From contig JAKGHH010000002.1 in assembly GCA_022828595.1 (NCBI GenBank), forward strand, positions 73,752,383-73,816,382: DNA of 64,000 bases. The letters are read 5' to 3'. The position numbers and the translations under genes were made by a program. Of the stretch, positions 1 to 10,808 are shown in pieces (position 1 is the stretch's first letter; the number at the start of each line of letters is the position of its first letter). Source of the stretch: Nelumbo lutea. Lineage: Eukaryota > Streptophyta > Magnoliopsida > Proteales > Nelumbonaceae. Below the pieces are notes generated by a model. It was not told the DNA's origin, did not search any database, and saw only the letters and a program-made list of their open reading frames with translations.

Positions 1-35
1 CTAGCCAAAATATAGGCTAGCCTTAGTTTAGTTAA

Positions 36-1277
36 GTTCCATTTGGTCCATAGACAGGATCAAAATCAAAATTGGAATCAAAATCAAATTCTGATTGTTG
101 TTGTTTGATTCATTTGGAGTCAGAATTGGAATCAACTGAAAATTTTGAATTTTTTTATTAGTCTATTTATTATTTTATTGTTACATTATTAATATTTTAT
201 GAATATATAATTTTTGTTTTATTAGTACTTTGTTATTATTACTTTATTAGTATATAATAATTAATATCTTATTATTTATCATTAATTTATGAATAATTTA
301 TTAATATATTATTATTTTAGTATGACTTTAATAATATTTTATTACTATATTTTATTAATAATTTATTAATTTAATATATTTTATTATTATCTTCTTATTA
401 GTTTATTAATATTCTATTATTTTTGTTTATTATTTTAAAATTAATTTATTATTATTTAATAATTACTATTTCAGTATTTTATTATTACTTTAATTATATT
501 ATATTAATACTTTATTTGTACTCAATTATTTATATTATTTAATAAATAACATCTTTTCCTTTTATTATTACTTTGTTATTATTATTTTATTAGTATATAA
601 TAATTAATATCTTATTATTTATCATTAATCTATGAATAATTTATTAATATATTATTATTTTAGTATGACTTTAATAATATTTTATTACTATATTTTATTA
701 ATAATTTATTAATTTAATATATTTTATTATTATCTTCTTATTAGTTTATTAATATTCTATTATTTTTGTTTATTATTTTAAAATTAATTTATTATTATTT
801 AATAATTACTATTTCAGTATTTTATTATTACTTTAATTATATTATATTAATACTTTATTTGTACTCAATTATTTATATTATTTAATAAATAACATCTTTT
901 CCTTTTATTATTACTTTGTTATTATTATTTTATTATTAGTTTATTAATATTCTATTATTTTTGTTTATTAATATTTTATTATTTTATTATTAATATATTA
1001 TGATTTCATTATTATTATCTCATTATTAATTTAATAATATTTTATTATTTCATTAATATTAGGGTTTGGGTTTTTTGTCATGAGTTCTTTACTTCTTGAC
1101 AAACTTTGGAATGGGAATCCCATTCCCTAAGGGGGCCTAGAATGTCCATTTCCCCATAAGGGGGAACCCATTCTTGGCAGAACGGGAATTGGAATCCCAT
1201 TCCTGCTAAGTGAAGAGTTGGAATTGAAATAAGCCTTTCCGATTCTAGGCACCTATTCCCAGAAACCAAATGGACCC
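36..1277. mobile_element. TIR-bounded non-autonomous repeat, copy in unit A
   Basis: The element is bounded by imperfect inverted ends (5' gttccatttggtcc, 3' ccaaatggaccc) and flanked on both sides by TTAA (32-35 and 1278-1281). The interior is almost pure A/T with TTATTA-like words, followed by a GC-richer 200 bp near the 3' end. It has no coding capacity. A shorter copy lies at 10106-10808 and a 3'-truncated copy at 22655-22963. TTAA flanks would suit a piggyBac-like TSD, but a Harbinger-like origin with a different boundary cannot be excluded. Confidence 0.6.
228..913. repeat. 343-bp tandem duplication inside the AT-rich element
   Basis: The segment starting ctttgttattatta at 228 repeats at 571 with a constant 343-bp offset and almost no change; a third, internally deleted copy starts at 914. 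The homologous repeats in units B and C have a single copy, so the duplication arose after the units separated. Confidence 0.85.
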
Positions 1278-3180
1278 TTAAGTTTGTGGTAGCCATAATT
1301 GTCAAGGTAACACCTGGGCAACAAGACACCCTTAGAGGGTTGCCTCACCTAATTGCAAAGCAGTTTTCTTATTAGCGTAATGAAATATTTTTATTTTCTT
1401 AATTTTTTTGAGATTATAATTATAAAATAGATATAATTAAACTAAAATATTTATTTTGTCTATTTATATACTAGTTTTTTTATTATTTTCATATTTGTTA
1501 GGGTTTAATCCACACACACGTTGCTAAATGCTGTCTTGAACTCTCAAAGACTTCAAAGCCTAAACCAATATGTCAAAGGAAGAACTTAAAATTTTGTCTA
1601 CTCAACACATTTCTTTACCTATAACAAAAATAGGGGTTTAACCCCTATATTTTTCTGAATTTTCTTTTCTTTCTCCTTTTCTTCTCATGGATATGTTAAT
1701 TTTTCATAGTTCAAAATAAAGTTTATACTTTTTTATGAAAACTATGAATAATTATTAAGAAAATATGGTTGCTAATTGCAATGGAATATAGGGAACTACC
1801 CTAGGGTATATGATTTTACTTGAGAAAACCCATTCCCTAGGTGACTAGGTGACCCCTGTCACCTAGCTTTGCCACGTTCCATTCTCAATGAATTGGCTTT
1901 TTGACCAAAAAGAAAAATGAAAACTATGTTGTCAGTTGCTTTTACATGTAAAGAAAGACAACCTTTTTCAAATAAAATAAAAAAAACTTGGACTACATAT
2001 TATGTTACATGTAGCTGGGTGTGAAAATGTAAAACAAAATGATCATTTTAGAGGGTCATCATTTCCACCATCAAAAATACTAATCTTCTAATAAATCATT
2101 ATCATTATTAGGTGTTGGGTTCAGTTATGTCTCATGCCCGACAGAAAAATGCATTGGTAGTATCCATATCGACCAAACTTTGATTCGTATCATGTTTATT
2201 TCAAGGTTTTTTAAACTAATTTGGACAACGAACCGGTTAGGGGTCCAGTTCATAGGTCGAACGGTCCAATTGTTCGAACTGAATAAATAGCCCGTTCTAA
2301 CAAAAAATAAAAAAAAAATTCAGATAAGTACGAATAGATTCAACGCAGATTTCTGAATTCCACTGCAGACCTATAAGCATTCAAAATGCCAAATACTCCC
2401 ACTCTATGCACCAAAGCCTGCCTATAAATCGGCATCAATTCTGAACTGGCACCTACTCCATTGCATTTTGGGCCTAAAATTTCTGACCTTAAGCTGAACT
2501 GCCATTCTTCCAAAAAAATAAAAATAAAAAATAAAAACAGGCTAAATTGTTGAACAGTTCGACTGCCCAAGTCAACGGTTTACAGACTAAATCAATTGTT
2601 TGGGGGAAAATAACGCTTCTGGAGTCGAACTGAATCAGTCACGGTTTCCAGTTTTTCCGGTCCGATCATCCAATCCAGTCCGGTTTTCAAAACCATGGTT
2701 TATTTTTTAATGCAGATCATTAGTAGGGTCCAAACCTACAAAGTAGTAAGTACGGGTACGTAAAATGACCCATTCCAATTCATACCGAGTTTGGAAGAGT
2801 GACTTTTATAGTCACTATCTCTTCTTCTACTCAGGATTTAAACATGTCAAGACTCCCAAATACTGATTTTAAATTCCCATGAACAATGGAATTGATTTAG
2901 ATCAAAGATATTAATGGTTTGTTCTTTATCTTTTAACTTTAGGAATTATGGCATCAAAAAGAAATTTAAAATAAATCATAAGCATTGCTCAATTGATTGA
3001 ATGTTCTGGTACTCTTTTTGGCCGAAGAACAGAGAAAATCAATGGGGAAATTTCATTCACAAATCATAATTAAAAAAAAAAAAAAAGCATAGGTAGAAGC
3101 TCGACAAACCAATAATTTTATGAGAAGAACATAAAACAAAAGGAAAGATTAAACATAAAACAATAATGAAGTGAGCAAAG
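1278..3180. other. Non-coding upstream region of unit A
   Basis: No gene is seen. The stretch matches 10809-12537 of unit B with point changes and short indels. From about 2200 to 2705 it contains a degenerate repeat rich in AACCGG/CCGGTT words with inverted-looking ends (ggttttttaaactaa and tttcaaaaccatggtt), a common plant repeat style. Confidence 0.6.
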
Positions 3181-3183
3181 CAC

Positions 3184-3800
3184 CTGGGTTTTTTATCCAA
3201 GATTAGAGAATCTGGGATAGAATCCATTGACAGATTGGAATTGGATCAAGCTGTTCGAATCGTCAACTGGAAGAAATAATAATGCTATTTTACACAATAA
3301 AACAAAAAAGAACAACAAAAACAAAGAGAAAAAACTACAATCGTAAGATAAAATGTCACCTACCTCAGTTTTGGATTCGTTTGAAGAGACAGCTGCAAAA
3401 ATGGGACGAAAAAATGCCAGAATCCATGTCTACCAGACCAGGAGAATCCATGACTTGCCGGCAGGCTACAAAGAAGAAAGCACATAGAGATTAGAACGTA
3501 GATCTAGTCTTAGCGTTGCCTGAGATGGCGTGAAAAACGATCGGAGATCCGAACGTTGATGGGCTTGACGCTAGAGTGGGTAAGAGAAATGAGCTCCGCT
3601 CTGACAAGTCTCCGACTCCTTTTCTCGCAAAATGTCTCATTGTTTTCCTTTCCCACCGGGGTCGCATTGCGTCCCTTGTTTTGCGGTCGTCCCACATCCT
3701 ACTCTTTCCTCTCTCAACAATCGAACACATGGAATATGGAAATCTTCCTATACGTATTTTTATGTTACATGAGCCAAATTGAAGCAAAATGAGCATTTTC
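3184..3800 (-). pseudogene. Possible 5' gene fragment (exon-like), unrecognised
   Basis: This GC-richer island in AT-rich DNA reads on the minus strand like the start of a plant gene. A leader-like stretch (3800-3500) is followed by an ATG at 3443-3451, where the reading frame closes after 27 codons just before a GTAGGT donor-like site. A second ATG at 3225-3227 opens a short exon-like frame that ends in CCCAG/GTG at 3184. No continuation of either frame was found, and no protein family is recognisable. Unit B keeps only the edges (12537-12600), so the segment was deleted there. It could be a captured or broken 5' end of a gene, or chance. Confidence 0.25.
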
Positions 3801-5390
3801 CATGCATTATGTAAAGTTTAATAAATAGGAATTCTTTAATATCTGCAAGCCTTTCTGATATAAAATAATATTTTATTAATAAGGGTAAATTGTTAAACCT
3901 GAACTTTAATACACAGTTGCAAGTAGACCCCTTCTGCTAGAATCCTCTAAACAGAGGTACGAAAATGTTTAAAATATCCATACAGATACTTTGACCAAAA
4001 TGTTTATTTTCTAAGTTTTTTTCACATATGAATTGTTACCCAAAACCCTTTCCATCTCTTTTATGAAATTGATTTATTTTTCAAATTTGCCCTTCATACC
4101 AATTGTTTAAAGTTAAAGGTGCAACTGCGTTAGAGGATTCTAACATAGGGGGTCTTTTTGTGAAAATTTTGGAAAATATTTAATGTGATGATTGAAGGGA
4201 TCAAAAAGAAATGTAAACATTATATCATTGTCCTAAAAAAATATTTTAACTAATAGAAATAGTTAAATAAATAATTTATTAATTTAAGATAGTTAGTTAA
4301 TTAATTCACATTTAATAGAAACATAATTTATATTAATATCAAAGTTTTTTTTTTTGTCTCCAATAACTAATCTAAATTGAACCAATATACAAACTAACTT
4401 AACCACATGAAGGTATTAATAGTCTAAGTATTTTTCTTCAATATAAACTGTAGTTAGATTTAAGCTTTTTTCAAATAAATCATGAAAGACTAAAGACTGT
4501 TTGGTTGAAATATTTTCCATAAATCTTTCAAAATACCATAAAGGCTAGAAAACCGTTTTCTAATGTGATGAAAATATGTGCTACATATACATGAAATGTT
4601 TTGTGTATAAGCCAAATGTGGAACCCACATACATGTCTATATGTGCATATCATACTTGTAGGCCCAACATGCAATTATCACAAATGAGCCCCACATGCAA
4701 GTCCACCTATGCATACCCTACATTGTGGACTTCACATAACATATGTTTTCGAAAGTGGGCCCCATAGATATTGGTTCTATGTTTTGATTTTATTATGAAT
4801 CTACTACTCACATGGAACATTTCTCAAGAAAAGATTATTCAAACATTTGTTTGGAAAATATGTTTTAATGTTTTATTCAAAATAAGAGAACAATGCATGG
4901 AAGCTATTATAGCAATCAAATTTTCAGATAGAAACAAAAAGATATTAAGCCCTTATTTGTTTCACTATTTTGCAATTTGGCAGAAAATTGTATCAGCAAC
5001 ATAGGTTTCCAGTCTCTTCTTTGTGCCTCTTTTTAAGAACTCTGACTTCTTATTTATAACAATATTTGGATTTCCATTGTAAATCACTTGAAAATAAAAC
5101 CCTCATTGTGAATCATATACAAACAAAACCCCCATTTCATATTGCGAAATTATTCGGCCATAGAAACAAAAAATAAACATTTTCATTACCAATTGAAGAA
5201 AAAAAAAACCAAAACAAATGATGAACAACGGTTGTATGGGGGTTGTACCTGTCACGCTAAGAAATCTCCATTGTTCGGTTTTGATGAATTCTTTGCAAAA
5301 GGCAAGAAACATTAGGCCCATGGAGAAGAAGAATATGGGAGGACTCACCGCATGTTTGATTTCAAAGGTGTTAGTAGGACTATCCACGGT
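3801..5390. other. Non-coding region of unit A
   Basis: No gene is seen; short frames here do not stay open between units A and B. The stretch aligns with 12660-14510 of unit B. B has about 230 bp more at 13040-13262, with a partly repeated gaggattctaacatagg motif, which suggests a small internal duplication or a deletion in A. Confidence 0.6.
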
Positions 5391-5394
5391 TTGG

Positions 5395-5875
5395 TTAACC
5401 AAAGCATGACACTTTTTTGTAAACTGAACCGGTTGTATCGGTTTTTCCAATTTTCCAAACCAAAACTGAACTGGTATCACCAGTTAACTGGTTTGTCAGT
5501 TTCGGTTTTGAAACGGTTTGGTTCTTCACTTTTTTAGTTTTTTATATTTATAACATATATTATACAAATATATGTATAATATTATATAATAAATAATAAA
5601 TGATATATAATATATTATAAATATTTGAAAAATATATATTATATATAATATATTTATAAATAGATCATTATAAATATAATATAAGTATATATTTATATAT
5701 AATACATAGAAATTATGTGACATATATTAAAAATATATATACTGGTCGGTCCGGGTAACTGTCAGTTTTTTATAGGTTAACCAAAAACCGAACTGCTCCT
5801 TCAGTTTTTCAAAAATCCTGAATCGACCATTTCAGTTAACCGCATTTCGCGGTTCGGTTTTCTCGGTTCATAGAT
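5395..5875. repeat. GGTT/AACC-flanked AT-core repeat (hAT-like MITE style)
   Basis: Two blocks rich in CGGTT/AACCG words (5395-5530 and 5745-5870) flank a TA-rich core (5535-5740). This layout is typical of dispersed non-autonomous repeats of plants. The same type occurs at 18115-18513 and 37850-38240. In unit B the right half of the corresponding repeat was replaced by mitochondrial DNA at 14811-15540. Confidence 0.5.
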
Positions 5876-6863
5876 ATTTATCGAAGAAAGTCAAAATTTG
5901 CCAAGCATGTGCATTGTGACACATGCTCGAAGAAGAGTTAGGGGTGAAAAAGATGGGAATCTTTATTTGAAGGTTCCCAAAAAGCGCAAAATTTGAGCTT
6001 CGCATGTATTTTACGCGAAAAATCTATGACTTGCCAAACAAACCACAATTTGAGCCAACAGGCTTTCAAAAGCCAAGAAGCCCACACGGAAAAACCCAAC
6101 CAAATTGGTTTATATAATCTAGCGAAGGCCTCGTTTGAGGCATGGTCTTTATTAAGCAAAATATGAGTTGAAGGAACTAGTGACATTTTCAATTAGACAA
6201 AATCGAATTGATCCCAACCCAAACAATATTTTTCGTTATGTATTGTTAGAAAAACTTGTATTAATTCTTTTACTATGTTTATTAGTTTTTATTATGGTTA
6301 CGTAAATGCTTTTGGCCTTTAAATGCTCAAATCCCGAATCTTATCAAATGCAACTCTGCATATTCAAATAAAAGTATTTTTATTCGATGGAAATGAAATA
6401 CATTATTTAAAATTGATCCAAAAATAAAACCATTTTTCTTATTCAAGTGGTGAGTCAATAATTCAACCCTTTAAGTCAAATGGATCAATTCGTGATATAA
6501 TAAATAAATACTAAAATATAGGACCGCAATTAATAATCAAACTGTAAACACCCCAAGGGCTAAGTGTCACTACGAAATTTACCTTAAATAATAATATATA
6601 TCTTATTTAAACCTAAGAAACCAACCATATATAGGACGGCAATGTCCAAGAACCAAGAGTTTCATAAAGCAAAATCTATCAGCTTAACCAAACGAGGATC
6701 AGACGATGGACTTTCGCCAATACCAAGGTTTGCCAGCACTTTCGGAGTCCACCACCAAACAAGGGACAGCAAAATTAATAACGTCTTGGCACAACCAATA
6801 TTACGTTAATAACTTCTTGCAACAAAATTATTAAAACTTCACGATGTTACTGTTTAGCAACAA
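5876..6863. other. Upstream flank of MADS gene A
   Basis: No gene is seen. The segment from 6540 to 6863 is conserved with 18485-18857 in unit B and partly with 38215-38455 in relic D. It is therefore the best candidate for the ancestral MADS promoter region. It begins just after a CACCCC end (aaacacccca, about 6545-6555) that looks like the remnant terminus of a hAT-like repeat still complete in unit B. Confidence 0.6.
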
Positions 6864-6869
6864 TATAAA
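6864..6869 (+). promoter_or_regulatory. TATA box of MADS gene A
   Basis: TATAAA in the context caacaatataaacataac lies about 250 bp upstream of the ATG. It is preserved in unit B (18858-18863) and absent from unit C. It is followed by a CT-rich leader (6958-6968) and a ctaaaccct telo-like motif near 7020. Confidence 0.55.
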
Positions 6870-7117
6870 CATAACACACACTTGCTTCACCATTCTAAGA
6901 TTTTCCCATTTCCCAGCAGTGCACAACATCTTACACCCGATCGTCTTTATTGATTATTCTCTCTCTCTATACCTTCGTTTGATCTCTTCGGCAATACCAG
7001 TTCTATATCATCCAAAATCCTAAACCCTACTGTGTGCATTCTTGCGATCTTTTTATTTTAGTTTTCAGTGTTCCGATTAATCAATCGGACAATAATTTTA
7101 TAATTTTGGGTTTTGCA

Positions 7118-7918
7118 ATGGGTCGTAGAAAGATCGAGATTCAGAAGATTCAGAGCAAGGAAAAACTCAATGTTTGTTTCTCCAAGCGTAGGACTGGGCT
7201 GTTCAAGAAAGCTGAAAAATTAGGCCATCTCACTGGTGCCAAGACTGCCATCGTCATTTTCTCTCCGGCTGGTAAGATTTTCAAATTCGGAGATCCACTG
7301 GTCGATTCCATAATCGACCGCTACCTTCTCCTTCATCATCCGAACCGGCAGCGCCCCGAGCCAACATGTCTAGCTGTTGAAGATGATACCGTAGACGTTG
7401 ATTTGGATGGTTTTGGAGATCAAATTCGAGAAGTTGAATCTGCGTTGATCAAAGGCAAGGAGAATGTGATGAGACGCATGTCGGAGCAGCAACAACAACA
7501 GAAAGAGTCCGTTGTCCCTTCCTCATCCTTGATTCTTGATGAAAATTTAGTTGGAATTCCGCCTTCTTCGTCCTCATACTCGTATGTGCATGATCTGGGA
7601 GTTGGTGATTTTGAGAATCCAGATGAAGTGAAGCAACCTGGATTAGATTTGGTAGTTGACGATCTTACAAGTGGAATTGAAGATGAACAAACCTGGTTGG
7701 AGGAACTCTCATGGGACCCCAATATGTTCTTCGATATTGATGAGTTACTTGACACCCTGTCTGACCCGCTACCGCCAGAAGAATCCACCGATCAAAATCA
7801 GCAACAACAAGATGCAGAGTGGTTTGAGCAATCACATTTTGAGACCTCCCCAGAATTGCGATCTGAATCTGGTGAAGCCCAAACAGATGTGGATGAATTG
7901 TTGGCAAGCTTTTTCTGA
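7118..7918 (+). CDS. Type I (M-alpha) MADS-box transcription factor, AGL62-like, copy A
   Basis: A 266-residue, intronless MADS-box protein, predicted to be a nuclear DNA-binding factor that acts as a dimer on CArG-like sites. The MADS domain covers residues 1-60, starting MGRRKIEIQKIQ, with the basic/helix segment FSKRRTGLFKKAEKL and the strand AIVIFSPAGKIFKFGDP. The DRYL motif just after it is typical of the AGL62/AGL61 group. There is no K domain. The C-terminal half is acidic and low in order, with Gln runs at 124-128 and about 228-231 and a hydrophobic-acidic end DELLASFF. The start was chosen at the ATG that opens the MADS domain; an upstream in-frame ATG at 7034 would add 28 residues not shared in sequence with copy C. 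Members of this clade act in the female gametophyte and endosperm of other plants; that role here is inference. Copy C differs at five residues. Confidence 0.93.
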   Translation: MGRRKIEIQKIQSKEKLNVCFSKRRTGLFKKAEKLGHLTGAKTAIVIFSPAGKIFKFGDPLVDSIIDRYLLLHHPNRQRPEPTCLAVEDDTVDVDLDGFGDQIREVESALIKGKENVMRRMSEQQQQQKESVVPSSSLILDENLVGIPPSSSSYSYVHDLGVGDFENPDEVKQPGLDLVVDDLTSGIEDEQTWLEELSWDPNMFFDIDELLDTLSDPLPPEESTDQNQQQQDAEWFEQSHFETSPELRSESGEAQTDVDELLASFF

Positions 7919-8140
7919 TCATCATTCAAATTGATTATGTTGGTACACAGTTAACATTTTCCATTTTAGCATTGGAACTTTGACACGTAAGTGATTTATT
8001 GTTGTAATTTGCAAATTATTTAGTGCGAGGTATGGCTTACTGCGTTATTGGGTGTACACTGTTACTCTTCTTCTCTACTATACATTGTACTGTTGGTATG
8101 GCGAAGGTAGAAATGGCAATTTGACCCATCTCGTGGGGAC
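7919..8140. other. 3' flank of MADS gene A
   Basis: Immediate 3' sequence, shared with unit C up to about 8000 and then diverging before resuming near 8090. It is probably the 3' UTR and termination region; no canonical AATAAA stands out in this copy. Confidence 0.4.
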
Positions 8141-8537
8141 TAGAATGTCAATTGGACCAGGTTTGGTCCAATGTGAGTCCATTATAAAATGGACCAGGTC
8201 CAATTCAATTTAATGAATGTTTTGAACCAATTTGGACCAGTTCAATTCAATGTCTGGACCGTCCAATCTGTTCAAATTCATTTTGATTTACATTGGTTTC
8301 AAACCAAACCCAGTCCATTGACACATATTCTTATCTCATATCAATAGACAAGATATTGGCTTAATCCAACCCAATCCAATATAAATTTGTTATAGACGGA
8401 CCAGGTCCAATCCAATCTAATAAATATTTTAAACCGGATTGGTCCAATCCAATATGTTTTGTTGGTTCATCCAATCCGTCCAAATTGATTTTGGATTGGA
8501 TGGGGTCCAATCCAAAACCAGTCCATTGACACCCTTG
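8141..8537. mobile_element. hAT-like MITE in 3' flank of gene A
   Basis: A 397-bp element opens with tagaatgtcaattggacc and closes with gtccattgacacccttg, an imperfect inverted pair of the TAGGGGTGTCAAT style. The flanks gtggggac (8133-8140) and gtggggct (8538-8545) look like a diverged 8-bp target duplication. Unit C has the uninterrupted site cgtggggccc near 24192, so the insertion is demonstrated by an empty paralogous site. The interior is built of repeated ccaatccaat/ggaccagg words. A 5'-truncated copy sits at 20706-21056. Confidence 0.8.
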
Positions 8538-8782
8538 GTGGGGCTTAACGCAATGGGAGTGGTTTTTTGACCACTAGTTGGGGATGGGGAAATTCAAATC
8601 TCTAGAATTGGGGACAGAAAGGGGACGATATTTGTGTGTGTGTGTAAGACATGAATTCGAGCTACATTCTTTTATATCTATATATCCAATTCAATTGAAA
8701 GCTCAGTAAATCAGTACAAAACCAGCATACATTTACAAAATTAAACAAAAAGCCAAAAAATATATATTATTAATAAAAACTA

Positions 8783-9352
8783 AGGTTCCATTTGGTTTGT
8801 GGTCAGGATTGAAATAAAAATTCTTCAGAATCGGAATTAGAATCACCTATTCCCCCACATGTTCCAATCTGCTACCCACAAGTTGATCCCACATTCCTAC
8901 CCAAGACCATGATTAATTACAGTTTTACATTGGGAACATCTCCCTTATCATTCATGGGAGATGTTCCCAATACATGCAATAGTGTTCGTGTTCCGTATGT
9001 GGATGTGGGAACAATTTGTGGATAGAAAATCCGAAGTGTTCCCCACCTGTTTGGTTCAAATGGTAATTGGAATTGTGTTCCATAAAATATATGCATGACT
9101 TTCAATGAGGGTTAGAATTGGGTAATTAAAGAGAAATAGGGTTGAGGGTTTAAGTCATTTGACTTTTTCTTTTCTATTTTTGGTTGGCTGGAATGTGATC
9201 CTCGTTGGGAGAGTCGGAATGGCTATTCTCAAAAGGGGGAATGCCATTTCACTAGAAGTAGGAAAAGGAATCCCATTCCACCAAACTAAACAATTAGGTC
9301 ATACTAGTTCCGATTTCAAACTGCCATTCCTTTGAATCAAATGGATCCTTAG
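8783..9352. mobile_element. TIR repeat F1 with central hairpin, unit A
   Basis: Inverted ends aaggttccatttggtttg and caaatggatccttag bound a repeat of about 570 bp. It contains a perfect 15-bp hairpin (ttgggaacatctccc at 8930-8944, its complement at 8956-8970, 11-nt loop). Copies are at 21323-21905 (B) and 24396-24862 (C), with parts in D (38460-38513 and 41033-41300). It has no coding capacity. The ends resemble those of the element at 36-1277, so the two may be related. Confidence 0.65.
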
Positions 9353-10070
9353 TTCGTTGGAGTTCAAAATTCCATCATCTCTTCGATTATGGCAAAATTA
9401 ATGAACACCAAATCCAACTTAAATGGATCATATTAATTTGTTCCGATCTATTTGTTTGTGTATTCACTAAAATTTGGAATGTAAGTAGATAGAAGGGAGA
9501 TGAAAAATATCAAATTAAAACCATCATACATATATTTCTAGCCATAAAGGGAGAAAGCTAGAATAGGAGTAGAGTTCGTTTATAGAAGCTAGATTTCAAA
9601 ACTTTGACCATTTTTACCAAAAATGAATAAAAAAAAAAAAAGATATGATACTAGTACGTGGTCCCAACAGCTATTGTAGTTGTACATCCGGAACATTCTC
9701 GCATGAAGGACAAGGGAGATGTTCTTCATGTACAGCGGGATTGTAGACGCAAGACTGCAATGACTATTAGGACCGTGTTGTTGGGTAACTCTGTTGGGGC
9801 TAGATTTAGAGTCCGGGAAAAAAACTACTACCATCATTCATATATTAAAATTGGGATCTCCTCCCAACAAATTACATTTACATTGCAAGTAATACATAAA
9901 ACACTAATTCCATAAAAAACAATATCAACATGATGGACCACTAATAAGGGTAACTGCATACTATGTCCATATTAGTAGAATTTGATTTTTACTTTTTTGT
10001 TGTACTATAGAGTGTAATAAGAATGAAATATTGTAACATATTACATTTACATTGCAAGACAAATTCTACC
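9353..10070. other. End of unit A
   Basis: No gene is seen. The stretch aligns closely with 21906-22619 (B) and, up to about 9860, with 24863-25380 (C) and 42377-42650 (D). A short direct repeat, attacatttacattgcaag, occurs at about 9870 and 10040. Confidence 0.6.
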
Positions 10071-10105
10071 CTAGCCAAAATATAGGCTAGCCTTAGTTTA
10101 GTTAA

Positions 10106-10808
10106 GGTCTGTTTGGTCCGCAGACAAGATCAAAATCGAAATTGGAATCAAAATCAGATTCTGATTGTTGTTGTTTGATTCATTTGGAGTCAAAATTGGA
10201 ATCAACTGAAAAGTTTAAATTTTTTATTAGTCTATTTATTATTTTACTGTGACATTATTAATATCTTATGAATATATAACTATTGTTTTATTAGTACTTT
10301 GTTATTATTACCTTATTAGTATTTAATAATTAATATCTTATTATTTATCATTAATTTATGAATATTTTATTAATATATTATTATTTTAGTTTGACTTTAA
10401 TAATATTTTATTACTATATTTTATTAATAATTTATTAATTTAATATATTTTATTATCATTTTCTTATTAGTTTATTAATATTCTATTATTTTTGTTTATT
10501 AATATTTTATTATTTTATTATTAATATATTATGATTTCTTTATTATTATCTCATTCTTAATTTAATAAATTTTATTATTTCTTTAATATTAGGGTTTGGG
10601 TATTTTGTCATAAGTTCTTTACTTCTTAACAAACTTTGGATTGGGAATCTCATTCCCTAAGGGGGCCTAGAATGTCCATTTCCCCATATGGGGGAATCCC
10701 ATTCTTGGCAGAACGGGAATTGGAATCCCATTCTTGCTAAGTGAATAGTTGGAATTGAAATAAGCCATTCCAATTCTAGGCACCTATTCCCAGAAACCCA
10801 ACAGACCC
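10106..10808. mobile_element. TIR-bounded non-autonomous repeat, copy in unit B
   Basis: A 703-bp copy of the element at 36-1277, with ends ggtctgtttggtcc and cccaacagaccc and TTAA on both sides (10102-10105, 10809-10812). It lacks the 343-bp tandem duplication. Confidence 0.65.

Larger units (their letters stand above)
1..10070 (+). repeat. Segmental duplication unit A (with intact MADS gene)
   Basis: First copy of a tandemly repeated locus. The start motif ctagccaaaatataggctag recurs at 10071 and, with one base offset, at 22620. The order in this copy is TIR repeat, long non-coding upstream region, promoter, MADS-box gene and repeat-rich 3' flank, ending in acaaattctaccc directly before the next unit. 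Non-coding parts align with unit B at high identity over most of their length, interrupted by indels of 40-500 bp. The window begins exactly at the unit start, so sequence further left is not visible. Confidence 0.9.

Noticed and set aside
7034..7117. 28-residue N-terminal extension of MADS gene A
   Set aside because: The in-frame upstream sequence is leader DNA. The equivalent extension in copy C differs in sequence and length, and MADS proteins of this group begin at the MGRRK-type start.
7420..7788. 122-codon minus-strand frame, repeated at 23424-23792
   Set aside because: Shadow of the MADS coding sequence; conserved only because the sense gene is.
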